Below are positions 33,772 through 43,854 of a DNA stretch of 64,000 nt, in pieces. The translations under genes and the position numbers were made by a program. The notes under the pieces were generated by a model that was given only the letters and a program-made list of their open reading frames with translations, did not search any database and was not told the DNA's origin. How positions within the stretch are numbered: the first letter of the stretch is position 1; each line of letters opens with the position of its first letter. Source of the stretch: Mariniphaga anaerophila (GTDB lineage: Bacteria > Bacteroidota > Bacteroidia > Bacteroidales > Prolixibacteraceae); assembly GCF_900129025.1 (NCBI RefSeq), contig NZ_FQUM01000002.1:310001-374000 (forward strand). The letters run 5' to 3'.

Positions 33772-36639
33772 ATGGAACGTTTTCTCGCCCGGTGCGCTGA
33801 CTATATTTATAAAAAACACGGTAATAAGCTGAATAAACTTTGCCTGGTTTTTCCGAACAGGAGGGCCGGCACTTTTTTTATTTCTTACTTGCAAAAGCAA
33901 ATTTCACAGCCGGTTATCGGGCCGCAGATAAAAACCATAAACGAGCTTATTTCTGAATATTCCAGCCTTCATCAGGGAGAAAAGCTTCATCTGATTTCCA
34001 TTTTGTACGATATTTTTAAAAAGCACACCCACTCGGCAGAAAGTTTCGACGAATTTTATTTTTGGGGGGAAGTGTTGCTGGCAGACTTCAACGATATTGA
34101 TCGTTACCTTGTAAATGCGAAAGATCTGTTCACCAACCTGGCCGATTTAAAGGAAATAGAACAGCTGTTTGATTACCTTACGCCTGAGCAAAAAACTGCA
34201 ATTGAGCGGTTTTGGGGAAGCCTTTCAGGCCCGGGACAGAAAGCGCACCAGGAAAAGTTCATCTCCATCTGGCAAAATCTTTACCCTGTTTATTCTGAGT
34301 TTAGAAGTTATTTAAGTGAACGCGGACTTGCATACGGAGGAATGAGTGACCGCCGGGTAATTGAAAAATTCAGGGATGAAGATCCGGTTTTTGAATTCGA
34401 AAAATATTACATAATCGGGCTGAACGCGCTGAACAACTGCGAGAAAAGATTTTTTAAACTGTTGGATCAACAACAGAAAGCTGTGTTTTTGTGGGATTAC
34501 GATCGGTTTTACCTCGACGACAATAAAAATGAAGCCGGCCGTTTTATTCGCGAAAACCTGCTGCAATTTCCGTCGCCCGGTGATTTTGATTTCAACACCG
34601 AACAGTTTGCTGAAAAACAAAAAAAAATACGCCTGGTTGCCGTTTCGTCCAATTACGGGCAGGCCCAGGAAATTCCACAGTTTCTGGAAGAAATCAGGAG
34701 CAGTTACAAAAATAAATTTGACAACACTGCAGTTGTTCTGGCCGACGAATCGTTGCTTTACCCGGCGCTGGGTGCTATTCCCCAGAATTTCGGAACCGTA
34801 AATGTTACCATGGGATATCCGGTTAAGAATTCGGTGGTGTACGGATTTTTGCTGCTTCTTGTAAATCTTTTGAAAAACAGACGGCAGAACGACAAAGGCG
34901 AAACGGTAGTTTATCATCGTTTCGTAACCGATGTGTTAAACCACCAGTTGCTTGGAAATATTGAACCCCAAAAAACGGCCGAATTTCTTGCTGATATTAA
35001 AGAAAACAACCGCATTACCGTACCTTTAAAAGAGGTTGACTTTTCGGAATTTCACCGGCTTGTTTTTTCGCTGCCGGAGAAGGTGGAACAGTACAGCATC
35101 TGGTTTCTTGAAATATTGGGATATTTTTACGACACCGTAAAAAAAGACCGGAACAACCAACTTTTGAGCGAGTTAATTTATTCGGTTTATCAGTCTGTGG
35201 AAAAACTGGGCGCTGTGGTTACCGATGTTGTTGCAGTTCAGGGGCGCGAAATCAGTAATGCTGTTTACTTCAGGTTGTTTGGCCAGTACATCGGTCAGGT
35301 TTCTGTTTCGTTTGAAGGAGAACCACTTAGCGGGATGCAGGTGATGGGAATTCTGGAAACCCGCTGTCTCGATTTCAAAAACCTGATTGTTTTGGGGCTG
35401 AATGAGAACAAGTGGCCACGAACTTTTACGGCGCCGTCGTTTATTCCTTACAATCTTCGCAAGGGTTTTGGCCTGCCGGGTATCGACGAGCAGGACGCCA
35501 TGTACGCTTACTATTTTTACCGGTTGATACAGCGGGCCGAAACAATTACGGCAACTTACAGCACATTAAAAGAGGGAATTGGAACCGGCGAACTGAGCCG
35601 GTACGGTTTTCAACTGCTTTACGACTCGGGGTTGGATGTGCGGAACACTACGCTCGATTTTAAATTTTCAAATGAGCCGGTGCCGCCTGTCGAAGTTCAG
35701 GGTTCTTCCGATAAAACAAAAATTCTATTGGAACGCGTTTCCGGCAGTAGCCCGCTTTCTCCAACGGCAATAAATACCTGGTTAATGTGCAGCCTGCGGT
35801 TTTATTTCCGCTACATTTTGCATTTGCCCGAGCCCGATGAGATGAAGGACGAAATTGACAGTCCGGTGTTTGGGAGCATTTTTCACGAGGTGATTGAAAA
35901 TTTGTACAAACCTTTTGAAGGGAAAACGATAAACCCGGAGGATTTAAAAGGAATTGCAAAAAACAAGGTGCTCATTGAAAATGAAATACGCAAGGCCATC
36001 GGAAAACACTATTTCAGGCAAAAAGATCCTGCTGCGAAAACGGTGAAGCTGGAGGGGAAAACCGTGCTGATTTACGAAAATATAAAAACCTTTATTCAGC
36101 GGTTGCTTGAAATTGATTTGGAACTGGCACCTTTTGAACTGGTTGCGCTGGAAGGGGGTTACTACACCACATTGCAAGTTAACGTTGGCGAAAAAACTTT
36201 GCAGGTTCCTGTTGGTGGCAAAATCGACCGGGTGGATCGGGTAAACGGAAAGCTGCGAATTATTGATTACAAAACAGGAAATGTGGAGTCGTTTTCTTTT
36301 AAAGAATTGGGCGAGCTTTTCGAAAAAGACAAAGAAAAACCGAGAAAGGAAATTCTGCAGGCGCTGATTTATTGTCTGGTGTACGTTAAAGAAACCGGGA
36401 AAACAGAAGACATTCAGCCGGCGATTTACAGTCTGCGGAAGTTTTTCGATGAAAAGTTTTCTCCGGAGATAAAACAAGACAGGCATGCTGTTGCGTTTCA
36501 TCAGCTGGAAAAAGAATTTACGAAACAACTTCAGGTTTTAATTTCTGAAATTTTTTCGGAAACCGGACGGTTTTATCAAACGCCGCATGAAAAATATTGC
36601 CAGTACTGCCCGTACAACAAAATTTGCCAGCGGTATTAA
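33772..36639 (+). CDS. AddB-like PD-(D/E)XK nuclease / inactive helicase
   Basis: This is a 955-residue protein resembling the AddB subunit of AddAB double-strand-break resection nucleases. The N-terminal half is a helicase-like fold that begins [18 protein letters not shown] (~23-40) without a Walker A motif. The C-terminal nuclease domain shows [12 protein letters not shown] (His ~705), [10 protein letters not shown] and [10 protein letters not shown] (the D...DYK motif, ~820-840). One Cys in [11 protein letters not shown] (~670) and three in [10 protein letters not shown] at the end match the iron-sulfur cluster of AddB. No AddA partner is in the window. The last four bases overlap the convergent trmD. 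Confidence 0.87.
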   Translation: MERFLARCADYIYKKHGNKLNKLCLVFPNRRAGTFFISYLQKQISQPVIGPQIKTINELISEYSSLHQGEKLHLISILYDIFKKHTHSAESFDEFYFWGEVLLADFNDIDRYLVNAKDLFTNLADLKEIEQLFDYLTPEQKTAIERFWGSLSGPGQKAHQEKFISIWQNLYPVYSEFRSYLSERGLAYGGMSDRRVIEKFRDEDPVFEFEKYYIIGLNALNNCEKRFFKLLDQQQKAVFLWDYDRFYLDDNKNEAGRFIRENLLQFPSPGDFDFNTEQFAEKQKKIRLVAVSSNYGQAQEIPQFLEEIRSSYKNKFDNTAVVLADESLLYPALGAIPQNFGTVNVTMGYPVKNSVVYGFLLLLVNLLKNRRQNDKGETVVYHRFVTDVLNHQLLGNIEPQKTAEFLADIKENNRITVPLKEVDFSEFHRLVFSLPEKVEQYSIWFLEILGYFYDTVKKDRNNQLLSELIYSVYQSVEKLGAVVTDVVAVQGREISNAVYFRLFGQYIGQVSVSFEGEPLSGMQVMGILETRCLDFKNLIVLGLNENKWPRTFTAPSFIPYNLRKGFGLPGIDEQDAMYAYYFYRLIQRAETITATYSTLKEGIGTGELSRYGFQLLYDSGLDVRNTTLDFKFSNEPVPPVEVQGSSDKTKILLERVSGSSPLSPTAINTWLMCSLRFYFRYILHLPEPDEMKDEIDSPVFGSIFHEVIENLYKPFEGKTINPEDLKGIAKNKVLIENEIRKAIGKHYFRQKDPAAKTVKLEGKTVLIYENIKTFIQRLLEIDLELAPFELVALEGGYYTTLQVNVGEKTLQVPVGGKIDRVDRVNGKLRIIDYKTGNVESFSFKELGELFEKDKEKPRKEILQALIYCLVYVKETGKTEDIQPAIYSLRKFFDEKFSPEIKQDRHAVAFHQLEKEFTKQLQVLISEIFSETGRFYQTPHEKYCQYCPYNKICQRY

Positions 36640-37331
36640 TCCTGTTCTCCCATAAACTTTTTGTACAAGTCGGGGCGCAGTGTTTTTGTGCGTTCAATGG
36701 CCTGTTGCTGTTTCCAGTCGTCAACCAGCTTGTCGTTGCCGCTAAGCAATATTTCCGGCACTTTCATTCCTTTGTACTCTGCCGGCCTGGTGTACACCGG
36801 CGGGCTCAGCAAATTATCCTGAAAAGAATCGGTGAGGGCAGATGTTTCGTCAGAGAGCACGCCGGGCAACAACCGCACAACACTGTCGGTAATTACTGCT
36901 GCAGCAAGCTCGCCTCCGGTAAGTACGTAGTCGCCAATGGAAATTTCTTTGGTAATAAAGAGGTCGCGCACCCGCTGGTCAACACCTTTGTAATGCCCGC
37001 AGAGGATAATTATGTTTTCTTTTAACGAAAGCATATTTGCCTCCTGCTGATCGAATAATTTTCCGTCGGGAGTAGTAAAAATAATTTCGTCGTAGTGGCG
37101 CTCCTTTTTCAACGTTTCAATGGCTTTTTCGATGGGCTGAATTGCCATTACCATTCCTGCTCCTTTGCTGAAGGAATAATCATCAACCCGGCGGTGTTTG
37201 TCGTCTGAAAAATCGCGCAGGTTGTGCAGATAAATTTCGGCCAGCCCTTTCTCCCGCGCCCGTTTTATAATGGAATGATCAAGAGGGCTTTCAATCATTT
37301 CGGGCAGTACAGTTATGATGTCGATACGCAT
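36636..37331 (-). CDS. trmD: tRNA (guanine-N1)-methyltransferase TrmD
   Basis: This 231-residue SPOUT methyltransferase makes m1G37 next to the anticodon and prevents frameshifting. It starts [20 protein letters not shown]. The trefoil-knot SAM site is visible as [16 protein letters not shown] (~108-123) and [19 protein letters not shown] (~131-149, quoted as the knot loops). The conserved Asp and Arg of the active site lie in the C-terminal part. The length is typical. It lies 53 bases downstream of the Sir2 gene on the same strand and may share its transcript. Confidence 0.97.
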   Translation of the reverse strand: MRIDIITVLPEMIESPLDHSIIKRAREKGLAEIYLHNLRDFSDDKHRRVDDYSFSKGAGMVMAIQPIEKAIETLKKERHYDEIIFTTPDGKLFDQQEANMLSLKENIIILCGHYKGVDQRVRDLFITKEISIGDYVLTGGELAAAVITDSVVRLLPGVLSDETSALTDSFQDNLLSPPVYTRPAEYKGMKVPEILLSGNDKLVDDWKQQQAIERTKTLRPDLYKKFMGEQD

Positions 37332-37384
37332 ATGAGCAAATTTTTATGCAAAAGTAGCTTTTTTGGGGAAAGGAAGAAGGATTG

Positions 37385-38128
37385 TTACAGATAGAGCATT
37401 TCGCCAATTTCCTTCATGGCATCTGCGGCGCTCGCTTCAATAAAAATATCGGTAATGGTGTTTGTGAATGGCGACGGCTTAATGTTTATCTCGATGATTT
37501 TCGCATCGCTGTTTTTTGCTATTTCCGGTATTTCAGCAGCCGGCAGCACTTCTGCGTTGGTGCCAATAACGAGAAGAAGATCTGCTTTTTTTGCTTCGTT
37601 AAAAGAATGGCGTTTGGCGAAATCGGAAACGGGTTCGTTAAAAAATACCATGTCGGGTTTTAAAACTCCTTTGCACACAAAGCAGGTTGGCGGCAGAAAG
37701 TTCAAATCGGCAAAACTCATGTCGTATTCAGAGCTGCACTTGGTGCAAACAAGCTGGCGGTATGTTCCGTGCAGTTCGCACACTTTTTTGCTTCCGGCCT
37801 TTTGGTGCAGGTGGTCGATGTTTTGTGTAATAATGAATTCCAGAAAACTGCGCTTTTCCATTTTTGCCAGAACTTCGTGTGCAATGTTGGGAGAGGCATC
37901 GCTTAGTTTATCATAAAAAATGTCTTTGATTTTTTTCCACGATTGCAGCGGTCTTTTTTGAAAATACTCAATTTCCAGAAAAATGGGATGCGTGGTGTTC
38001 CACAATCCTCCGGCGCCTCTGAACGGCGGAATTCCGCTTTCCACAGAAACTCCTGCGCCGGTAAAAGCCACCATGTATTTCGATTTTCTGATTAGTTCAA
38101 TCGCTTCGCTGATTTTTTTCAAATCCAT
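37385..38128 (-). CDS. NAD-dependent Sir2-type protein deacylase
   Basis: This is a 247-residue sirtuin. The NAD-binding motif is FTGAGVSVESGIPPFRG (~21-37). The active-site segment TQNIDHLHQKAG is at ~104-115 and the catalytic His is in ELHGTYRQLV (~122). The zinc site is two Cys pairs (CTKC ~131-134 and CFVC ~150-153). Residues of bacterial CobB-type deacylases are all present. The neighbouring gene encodes an acyl-CoA synthetase with a GNAT acetyltransferase domain, and acetyl-CoA synthetase lies 6 kb away, so control of Acs by reversible lysine acetylation is plausible. Confidence 0.95.
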   Translation of the reverse strand: MDLKKISEAIELIRKSKYMVAFTGAGVSVESGIPPFRGAGGLWNTTHPIFLEIEYFQKRPLQSWKKIKDIFYDKLSDASPNIAHEVLAKMEKRSFLEFIITQNIDHLHQKAGSKKVCELHGTYRQLVCTKCSSEYDMSFADLNFLPPTCFVCKGVLKPDMVFFNEPVSDFAKRHSFNEAKKADLLLVIGTNAEVLPAAEIPEIAKNSDAKIIEINIKPSPFTNTITDIFIEASAADAMKEIGEMLYL

Positions 38129-38136
38129 TTGCCTGT

Positions 38137-38177
38137 AAATAAAAACTCCCGGCAGCTTTGGTTTCAGCTGCCGGGAG
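38137..38177 (-). terminator. Terminator after the acyl-CoA synthetase/GNAT gene
   Basis: A perfect 12-bp GC-rich stem (38146-38157 with 38166-38177, 8-base loop) is followed on the minus strand by TTTTTATTT. It lies 25 bases beyond the stop of the minus-strand gene at 38203. Confidence 0.88.
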
Positions 38178-38202
38178 TATTAACATTTCAGAAATTAAAA
38201 AG

Positions 38203-40893
38203 TTAATTTTCTGTCAGGTCTTTTTTAACCGAAACGCTTCCGTCTTCGTTAAAATGAATTTTGAAATTCAGTTTTCTGAATACAGAGAGCATAGGTTTGT
38301 TGTCCTGGGTAGTTTCAGCCAACAGCGTTTTTATCTGTTTTTGTTTTGCAATTTCTGCGCAATACGCTGTAATCATATTCCCCAACTCTTTTTTCTGCCA
38401 TTTGTCGTTAATCAAAATAGCATATTCCATTGTTTCCAAGTCGGGGTCGGCAATAAGGCGTCCTACACCAACCAGTTTTTTCTTGCCTTCTTCTTCAATT
38501 TCTGCTACAATTGCCACTTCGCGGTCGTAATCGATAAAACAGAATTGAGTGGCTACCTGGTGAGATTCGAAAGAGAAATCGTTTCTGAAACGGTGATAAA
38601 TTGACTCTTTCGAGCAACCTTCGAGCATTTCCTGCCACATCGGTTCATCTTCCGGTTTTATGGGCCTCAGTGTGATTGTCTGACCATCTTTCAATTCGCA
38701 TGTTTTTACCATGCTTTCCGGGTAAGGTTTCAAAATCAGGTGGTCGTAATCTTTAACCGGGTTTTTCATGATTTCTTCGTCAACCACAATACGTGCATCC
38801 AGTGCAATAACGTCGGTGTTTGTAACAATCAACGGGTTGATGTCGAGTTCTGCAATTTCCGGATAATCTGCTGCCAGGTACGACATGCGGATGAGCACTT
38901 CAATAAGTTTGTCGATATTTTTCGGTGCATCGCCACGCCAGCCTTTCAGCAATGGATAAATTTTCAGCGATTCCAACATCTGGCGCGCCAGTTTTTCGTT
39001 CAATGGAGGGAATTCCAGCCTGTTGTCTTTAAACAGTTCGGCTGTTGTGCCACCCATACCAACCAGCATTACAGTACCAAATGCTTTGTCTTTTTTAATT
39101 CCCACAATCAATTCGATGGCACCTTTGGTGTCTACCATTTTCTGGATGGTAACTCCGTCAATCCGTGCGTCGGGCTGTTTTTCCGAAACGGTTTTCATCA
39201 TGTTACGGAAAGCGGCACGTACCATTTCTTCACTTTTGATGTTAAGCGCTACACCGCCAACATCAGATTTGTGAGTAATATCGGGAGAGTAAATTTTCAT
39301 TACCACCGGGTAGCCTTTGTCTTCCGAAACGCGAACAGCTTCGTCTTCGTTGGCTGCCGGAATTGGGCTTGTGGTATCAATGCCGTAATCGTTAACAAGC
39401 ATTTTTGAATCGTCTTCGTTCAAAATTCTTGCTTTCGGGAAAACGTCTTTCAGGTATTTTTTACGCAACTCGTTGCGGTCGTATTCAAAAGAAACAGGAA
39501 CTTCTTTCGGTGTTTCATAAAGCATAGAGAGGTTTTGCGAGTAATCGGAAAGCGTCATGAATGCTTTAATAGCCTGTTCCGGAGCCTGGAAACTGGATAT
39601 TCCTGCGTTGTTGAAAACCTGCATTCCTTCGCGCATACTTGCGCCACCCATCCAGGCTGTCATAATTGTTTTTGTTGTTTTTGAAGCCAGTTCAGAAATG
39701 GCTTCTGCAATTGCTGTAGGAGCGGTCATTGCCTGCGGTGTCAGCAGAATAAGAGCTGCGTCAACGTTTTCATCGTCAAGAACGATTTCGGTTGCAGTGG
39801 CAAATCTTTCAGGAGTAGCATCACCCAGTACGTCAATCGGGTTACCGTGCGACCAGAACGGAGGAAGGTATTCGTTCAACCTTTCCATGGTTTTGTCTGA
39901 AAGTTTAACCAGTTTTCCGCCCAGCGAAATGAGTGAGTCGGTTGCCATAACTCCGGGACCTCCGGCGTTGGTAACAATGGCCAAACGGTTTCCTTTAGGC
40001 ATTCTTTTACGCCCTACCAGGTCGGTAAAGTTGAAAATATCGCCAAAGTCGAAAACCCTTGCAAGTCCGGCTCTGCGGAACACTGCATCGTAAATTGAGT
40101 CTTCAGAAGCCATTGCTCCGGTGTGGGATGCTGCTGCTGCTGCCGATTCCGGGAAACGTCCTGATTTGTAAACGATAATCGGTTTTTTCCTGGAGAATGC
40201 ACGTGCAGCCGACATAAATGTGTGCGCATCGGCAATGGATTCAACGTAAAGTACAATCGATTTTGTTTCGGGGTCTTGTCCGAAATAGTCAATAAGGTCG
40301 CCAAAACTTACATCCATGGAGTTACCGATGGATACAAAATTGGAGAACCCGATGTTTGATTCGTAAGCCCAGTCGAGTACTGATGTACAAAGTGCACCCG
40401 ATTGTGAAATGAAAGCAACATGACCTTTTTTAGGCATGCCTGCAGCGAAACTTACATTCATGTTTAATCCAGGTACCAAAATACCCAGGCAGTTTGGCCC
40501 AATTACCCGCATGTCGGGAAATTTAGCCCTTTCGTCTTTTACTTGTTGTTCCAGGATTTTCCCTTCTTTCCCGGCTTCTTTAAAGCCTGCCGACATGATG
40601 ATGATTCCGCGAATTCCTGCTTCTCCGCATTCGCGAACAATCTGAGGAACAAATTTGGCAGAAGTCATAATCACAGCGAGGTCAGGTACTTTCGGCAAAC
40701 TCTTTACATTCGGAAAACAAGGAATACCTAATACAGCTTCGCGTTTTGGGTTTACCGGGTAAACAACTCCGTTGTATCCTCCGCTAACCAAATTACGCAA
40801 AGTAATTCCTCCAACACTGTCAGGATTGTTGGAAACTCCGATTAAAGCAATTCTCTTTGGCTTAAAAATACTGTCTAAACTCTTGATGGCCAT
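38203..40893 (-). CDS. ADP-forming acyl/acetyl-CoA synthetase fused to a GNAT acetyltransferase
   Basis: This is an 896-residue protein of the NDP-forming acyl-CoA synthetase superfamily. Its parts, in order, are a CoA-binding Rossmann domain (~8-130, LIGVSNNPDSVGGI), CoA-ligase domains (~145-460) with the phospho-His loop AASHTGAMASED (His 257), an ATP-grasp domain (~490-710, with ITHKSDVGGV) and a C-terminal GNAT domain (~735-890). The layout equals that of Pat/YfiQ lysine acetyltransferases, but the SHTG histidine that Pat proteins lose is kept, so ATP-yielding acetate formation also seems possible. The downstream Sir2 deacylase supports a regulatory role. The terminator after it is strong. 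Confidence 0.9.
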   Translation of the reverse strand: MAIKSLDSIFKPKRIALIGVSNNPDSVGGITLRNLVSGGYNGVVYPVNPKREAVLGIPCFPNVKSLPKVPDLAVIMTSAKFVPQIVRECGEAGIRGIIIMSAGFKEAGKEGKILEQQVKDERAKFPDMRVIGPNCLGILVPGLNMNVSFAAGMPKKGHVAFISQSGALCTSVLDWAYESNIGFSNFVSIGNSMDVSFGDLIDYFGQDPETKSIVLYVESIADAHTFMSAARAFSRKKPIIVYKSGRFPESAAAAASHTGAMASEDSIYDAVFRRAGLARVFDFGDIFNFTDLVGRKRMPKGNRLAIVTNAGGPGVMATDSLISLGGKLVKLSDKTMERLNEYLPPFWSHGNPIDVLGDATPERFATATEIVLDDENVDAALILLTPQAMTAPTAIAEAISELASKTTKTIMTAWMGGASMREGMQVFNNAGISSFQAPEQAIKAFMTLSDYSQNLSMLYETPKEVPVSFEYDRNELRKKYLKDVFPKARILNEDDSKMLVNDYGIDTTSPIPAANEDEAVRVSEDKGYPVVMKIYSPDITHKSDVGGVALNIKSEEMVRAAFRNMMKTVSEKQPDARIDGVTIQKMVDTKGAIELIVGIKKDKAFGTVMLVGMGGTTAELFKDNRLEFPPLNEKLARQMLESLKIYPLLKGWRGDAPKNIDKLIEVLIRMSYLAADYPEIAELDINPLIVTNTDVIALDARIVVDEEIMKNPVKDYDHLILKPYPESMVKTCELKDGQTITLRPIKPEDEPMWQEMLEGCSKESIYHRFRNDFSFESHQVATQFCFIDYDREVAIVAEIEEEGKKKLVGVGRLIADPDLETMEYAILINDKWQKKELGNMITAYCAEIAKQKQIKTLLAETTQDNKPMLSVFRKLNFKIHFNEDGSVSVKKDLTEN

Positions 40894-41280
40894 TGGTATA
40901 TTTTTAAATTATTTGAACGTCGTTTAATGAATAATTAAGTTTTTTAGAATATTTTGCAAAAATCTTTAAAAAAAGTCGTGTAAAAAAATTTTACAGTCTT
41001 TTTTATCTGAATCACGGGCAATTGTTAAGATGTGTTTTACTCTTTAAGCGGATTGCCCTTTTTTGCAAAATTTGTGATTATATGTTTAAAAACAATCCTG
41101 CAATGACCTGTTTCATAACATTGTTTTTGAATGTCTTTCCGCTTTTGTGAAATTGCGTTATTCTTTTTTTCCGGAGGAGTGGAAATAAGTGAATCCGTGC
41201 TCCTGTTTTGTCGCGTTTTCGGGGGATCCAAAAGATGGAGACTGCCGGCGGGAAAACGCCCGCTGCTCCCAGTGGTATTT
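40894..41280. other. Intergenic stretch left of the repeat island
   Basis: This AT-rich region lies between the start of the acyl-CoA synthetase gene and the first repeat. Small open frames exist, but none has gene-like composition. The first ~140 bases should hold the promoter of the minus-strand gene. A weak GC hairpin occurs near 41244-41262. Nothing else was recognised. Confidence 0.5.
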
Positions 41281-41364
41281 TGACGTTGTCAGGTGCTGCG
41301 CACGCTGACAAGTCGAAGTCCATGTCACAAACCTGTCAACGTCGTTAGACTTGACAGCGTTGAA
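41281..41364 (+). repeat. Repeat A, copy 1
   Basis: This 84-base module starts TGACGTTGTCAGG and ends GACTTGACAGCGTTGAA. Two internal hairpins are visible (TTGTCAG with CTGACAA, and CTGTCAA with TTGACAG). Outer arms GACGTTGTCAGG and CCTGTCAACGTC pair with one mismatch. Loop sequences here are TGC and GTTA. Confidence 0.85.
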
Positions 41365-41583
41365 TAACCGATTTTGTATAGAACGTACGCACTTTTGCCT
41401 TGATGCAAAAGTTCCAAAAAATCAAGGCTGCGCCTGCTTCGCACGAAAAAGCTACGTTTGCCGGCTAAAATCTTTGAAACTTCTCGTCGTTCCTCCTCGC
41501 CAAACAACAAAGATTTTTAAACGCCGTCTGCACTTGTTTTTCGGCTCACCAGCCGAGGCCGGGGAAACTGCTTTGTGTTTATA
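41365..41583 (+). repeat. Repeat B, copy 1
   Basis: This ~219-base module starts TAACCGATTTTGTATAG and ends near CTGCTTTGTGTTT. It contains competing hairpins (ACTTTTGC with GCAAAAGT, or GCCTTGAT with ATCAAGGC) and a CGGCT-CACC-AGCCG stem near its end. Short spurious frames cross it on the minus strand. Confidence 0.85.
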
Positions 41584-41591
41584 ATTGTGAA

Positions 41592-41714
41592 TAAACGAAG
41601 AACGTTTTCGGGCTGAAAGCCCAATTTATTTCAGCCCGAAGGCAACGCCTCGGGAACCGGAAGCCCAACCGGCCTCCGCGCCCTGAAGGGGCAGATTAAC
41701 AGGATTTGTTTTTG
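41592..41714 (+). repeat. Repeat C, copy 1
   Basis: This module has a perfect 12-bp stem TTCGGGCTGAAA / TTTCAGCCCGAA (41607-41618 with 41629-41640), followed by GGCAACGCCTCGGGAACCGG and GCCCTGAAGGGGC. REP-like hairpin sequences of this general kind occur scattered in many Bacteroidota genomes. Confidence 0.85.
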
Positions 41715-41731
41715 CGCTGTTAGGCGTTGAA

Positions 41732-41949
41732 TAACCGATTTTGTATAGAACGTACGCACTTTTGCCTTGATGCAAAAGTTCCAAAAAATCAAGGCTGCGT
41801 CTGCTTCGCACGAAAATCTACGTTTGGCGGCTAAAATCTTTGAAACTTCTCGTCGTTCCTCCTCGTCAAATAACAAAGATTTTTTTCGCCGTCTGCACTC
41901 GTTTTTCGGCTCACCAGCCGAGGCCGGGGAAATTGCTTTGTGTTTACTA
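41732..41949 (+). repeat. Repeat B, copy 2
   Basis: This is the second copy of module B, about 95% identical to copy 1 by eye, with the same internal stems. It begins directly after a GGCGTTGA remnant that looks like the tail of module A. Confidence 0.85.
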
Positions 41950-41956
41950 TTGTATT

Positions 41957-42040
41957 TGACGTTGTCAGGAGCTTCGCACGCTGACAAGTCGAAGTCGAAG
42001 CCGCCAACCTGTCAACGTCGCCAGACTTGACAGCGTTGAA
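41957..42040 (+). repeat. Repeat A, copy 2
   Basis: This 84-base copy of module A has loops TTC and GCCA. A further partial tail (TTACAGCGTTGAATTA) follows at 42075-42090, close to the start of the enclosed gene. Confidence 0.85.
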
Positions 42041-42142
42041 TTAACTAAAACTTCAACCATCTGGCACATAGTTCTTACAGCGTTGAATTAACAGCACGAT
42101 TCCGAAAAATGATTACCTTTAAGCAACTAAAAGTCAAACACC

Positions 42143-43531
42143 ATGTTACCATCATTCCTTTTTCCTGCCAAAGCTGCGTTGCCTGTTTTTTTGCTCTTTT
42201 CTGTTTTGTCTGCCGGTGCGCAGGAGTTCGCTTCTGTAAAAAATGATTCTCAGGAAACCCTAGAAATAATTACCTGGAATTCCACTGCTGCCGAACCATT
42301 CAACTATGAAATTCATCCTGTAATGGACCCATATTCAGTAGTTGACCCAACAAGAGGAGTCTACGGTGGAGCAGATTTCCATAACATGGACGCACAACAA
42401 AAAGAAGATTTCTTCCAATCCCGAATCAAAGCAAATGTTAGAAAAATAAATAATGGGTATTACAATGATTGTGTAATATATTCAAAAGTGTTACAATTAA
42501 ATTTTACTGGCTTAGAAAATTTTACTAACTTTGGGGGAGTTGATGACAATCAGGATGGGCTTTATGAGGGATACGATTATTATAACCCCTTAGTTGAACT
42601 TGGAAAAGAAAATTTACCTCTTTATTTAATTGGTACAACAACAAGTGACGGAAGGCCACACATGATTGTGGGGGCATATACGGGACCAAAAGAAAAAGGA
42701 ATAGAACACGACGCAACAAAATGGAACCAATGGAGTTTTTGGAATTTTGAAGATGGAGAAAAAATTGTTCCAGCTTATGGACCAATGGATCCAAATGGCC
42801 CCTGTGAAATTATGCAATTAATTTACAAACCTCATACGGATTTATTTAGTGTTAATCCAATTTTAAGTTTTAAATTAGAAAATGGAGTGGGAATTTTAAA
42901 CAAAACATTCGGAGAACCTGGAAACGAACAAGGATATGATCCAAGAATTTTAAGAGACAACGCCCACCAAAGTAAAGTAAAATTAAGCCAAATAGAAAAT
43001 AAAATCTTCACAGACAAAGAAGACATCTACTTTGAAGACCCCGCAATCGAAACAAACATAAAACACTACTCACCAACACTAGAAAGAATATTGTCCGACA
43101 CAATAAAAACAAGCCCAAACTATTATTCATTCAAAGTAACAGACATTGCAAAATACAAAATCGGACGTTGGAACACAGACCCCACTTCCCCAACTTTTTT
43201 AAAAAACCTAAGCGACACATCCTCATACATAGTAACAGTCGACCTAACATCAGGAATAGAAGAACTCCAAACAGAAAACAAAAAAATTGACCTAGACTTC
43301 TGGGGTGATTCAAAATTAGTCGTATCAACAAAAGACTACCTAAGACAAGGAGAAATTTACATCTACGACATGAACGGAAAAACAATCGATGTCTTACGAG
43401 TAAACGACTTAATGCCCGGAGAAGAACGACAAATCAATTATTCGGGTTTTCTTCAATTTGTTCCGGGCGTGTATTCCATAAGTTTTATAGGCAATGGTTC
43501 GGTAGCCACCGTAAAGTTTGTTAACCGGTAA
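42143..43531 (+). CDS. Secreted type IX secretion cargo protein of unknown function
   Basis: This is a 462-residue protein. The signal peptide is LFPAKAALPVFLLFSVLSAGAQ-like (residues ~5-27). The C-terminus has the type A sorting domain pattern (GEIYIYDMNGKTIDVLRV, FLQFVPGVYSISF, ATVKFVNR), so it should cross the outer membrane by the type IX system. The middle is unrecognised and contains a calcium-loop-like DDNQDGLYEGYD (~residue 133-144). Base use shifts inside the gene. The first ~100 and last ~95 bases look like the neighbours, while roughly 42,800-43,430 is rich in A and AC-type codons. Repeats A and B flank it on both sides. This looks like a transferred or exchanged cargo. Confidence 0.85.
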   Translation: MLPSFLFPAKAALPVFLLFSVLSAGAQEFASVKNDSQETLEIITWNSTAAEPFNYEIHPVMDPYSVVDPTRGVYGGADFHNMDAQQKEDFFQSRIKANVRKINNGYYNDCVIYSKVLQLNFTGLENFTNFGGVDDNQDGLYEGYDYYNPLVELGKENLPLYLIGTTTSDGRPHMIVGAYTGPKEKGIEHDATKWNQWSFWNFEDGEKIVPAYGPMDPNGPCEIMQLIYKPHTDLFSVNPILSFKLENGVGILNKTFGEPGNEQGYDPRILRDNAHQSKVKLSQIENKIFTDKEDIYFEDPAIETNIKHYSPTLERILSDTIKTSPNYYSFKVTDIAKYKIGRWNTDPTSPTFLKNLSDTSSYIVTVDLTSGIEELQTENKKIDLDFWGDSKLVVSTKDYLRQGEIYIYDMNGKTIDVLRVNDLMPGEERQINYSGFLQFVPGVYSISFIGNGSVATVKFVNR

Positions 43532-43542
43532 CAAAAGTGTTT

Positions 43543-43626
43543 TGACGTTGTCAGGAGCTTCGCACGCTGACAAGTCCAAGTCGAAGTCACCAACCTGTCA
43601 ACGTCGCCAGACTTGACAGCGTTGAA
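43543..43626 (+). repeat. Repeat A, copy 3
   Basis: This 84-base copy of module A starts 12 bases after the stop of the type IX cargo gene. Loops are TTC and GCCA, the same as copy 2 on the other side of the gene, so the gene is bracketed by direct repeats. Confidence 0.85.
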
Positions 43627-43848
43627 TAACCGATTTTCGTATTGTATCTACGCACTTTTGCCTTGATGCAAAAGTTCCAAAAAATCAAGGCTGCGTCTGC
43701 CTCGCAAGAAAAAGCTACGCTTGCCGGCTAAAATCTTTGAAACTCCTCGTCGTTCCTTCTCGTCAAACAAGCAAAGATTTTTTACGCCGTCTGCACTTGT
43801 TTTTCGGCTCACCAGCCGAGGCCGGGGAAACTGCTTTGTGTTTATGAT
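43627..43848 (+). repeat. Repeat B, copy 3
   Basis: This is the third copy of module B. It adjoins repeat A copy 3, repeating the A-B order seen at 41281-41583. There are small differences (TTTTCGTATTGTATCTACG at its start). Confidence 0.85.
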
Positions 43849-43854
43849 AGTATT

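Noticed and set aside
41037-41231. Minus-strand open frames left of the repeat island
   Set aside because: Low-complexity, basic translations in AT-rich intergenic DNA with no family resemblance.
41626-41987. Minus-strand frames across repeats B and C (translations containing SLDFLELLHQGKSA)
   Set aside because: The same peptide appears at every B copy because the DNA repeat happens to be open in that frame. Conservation is at the DNA structure level, and no start or protein context is consistent.
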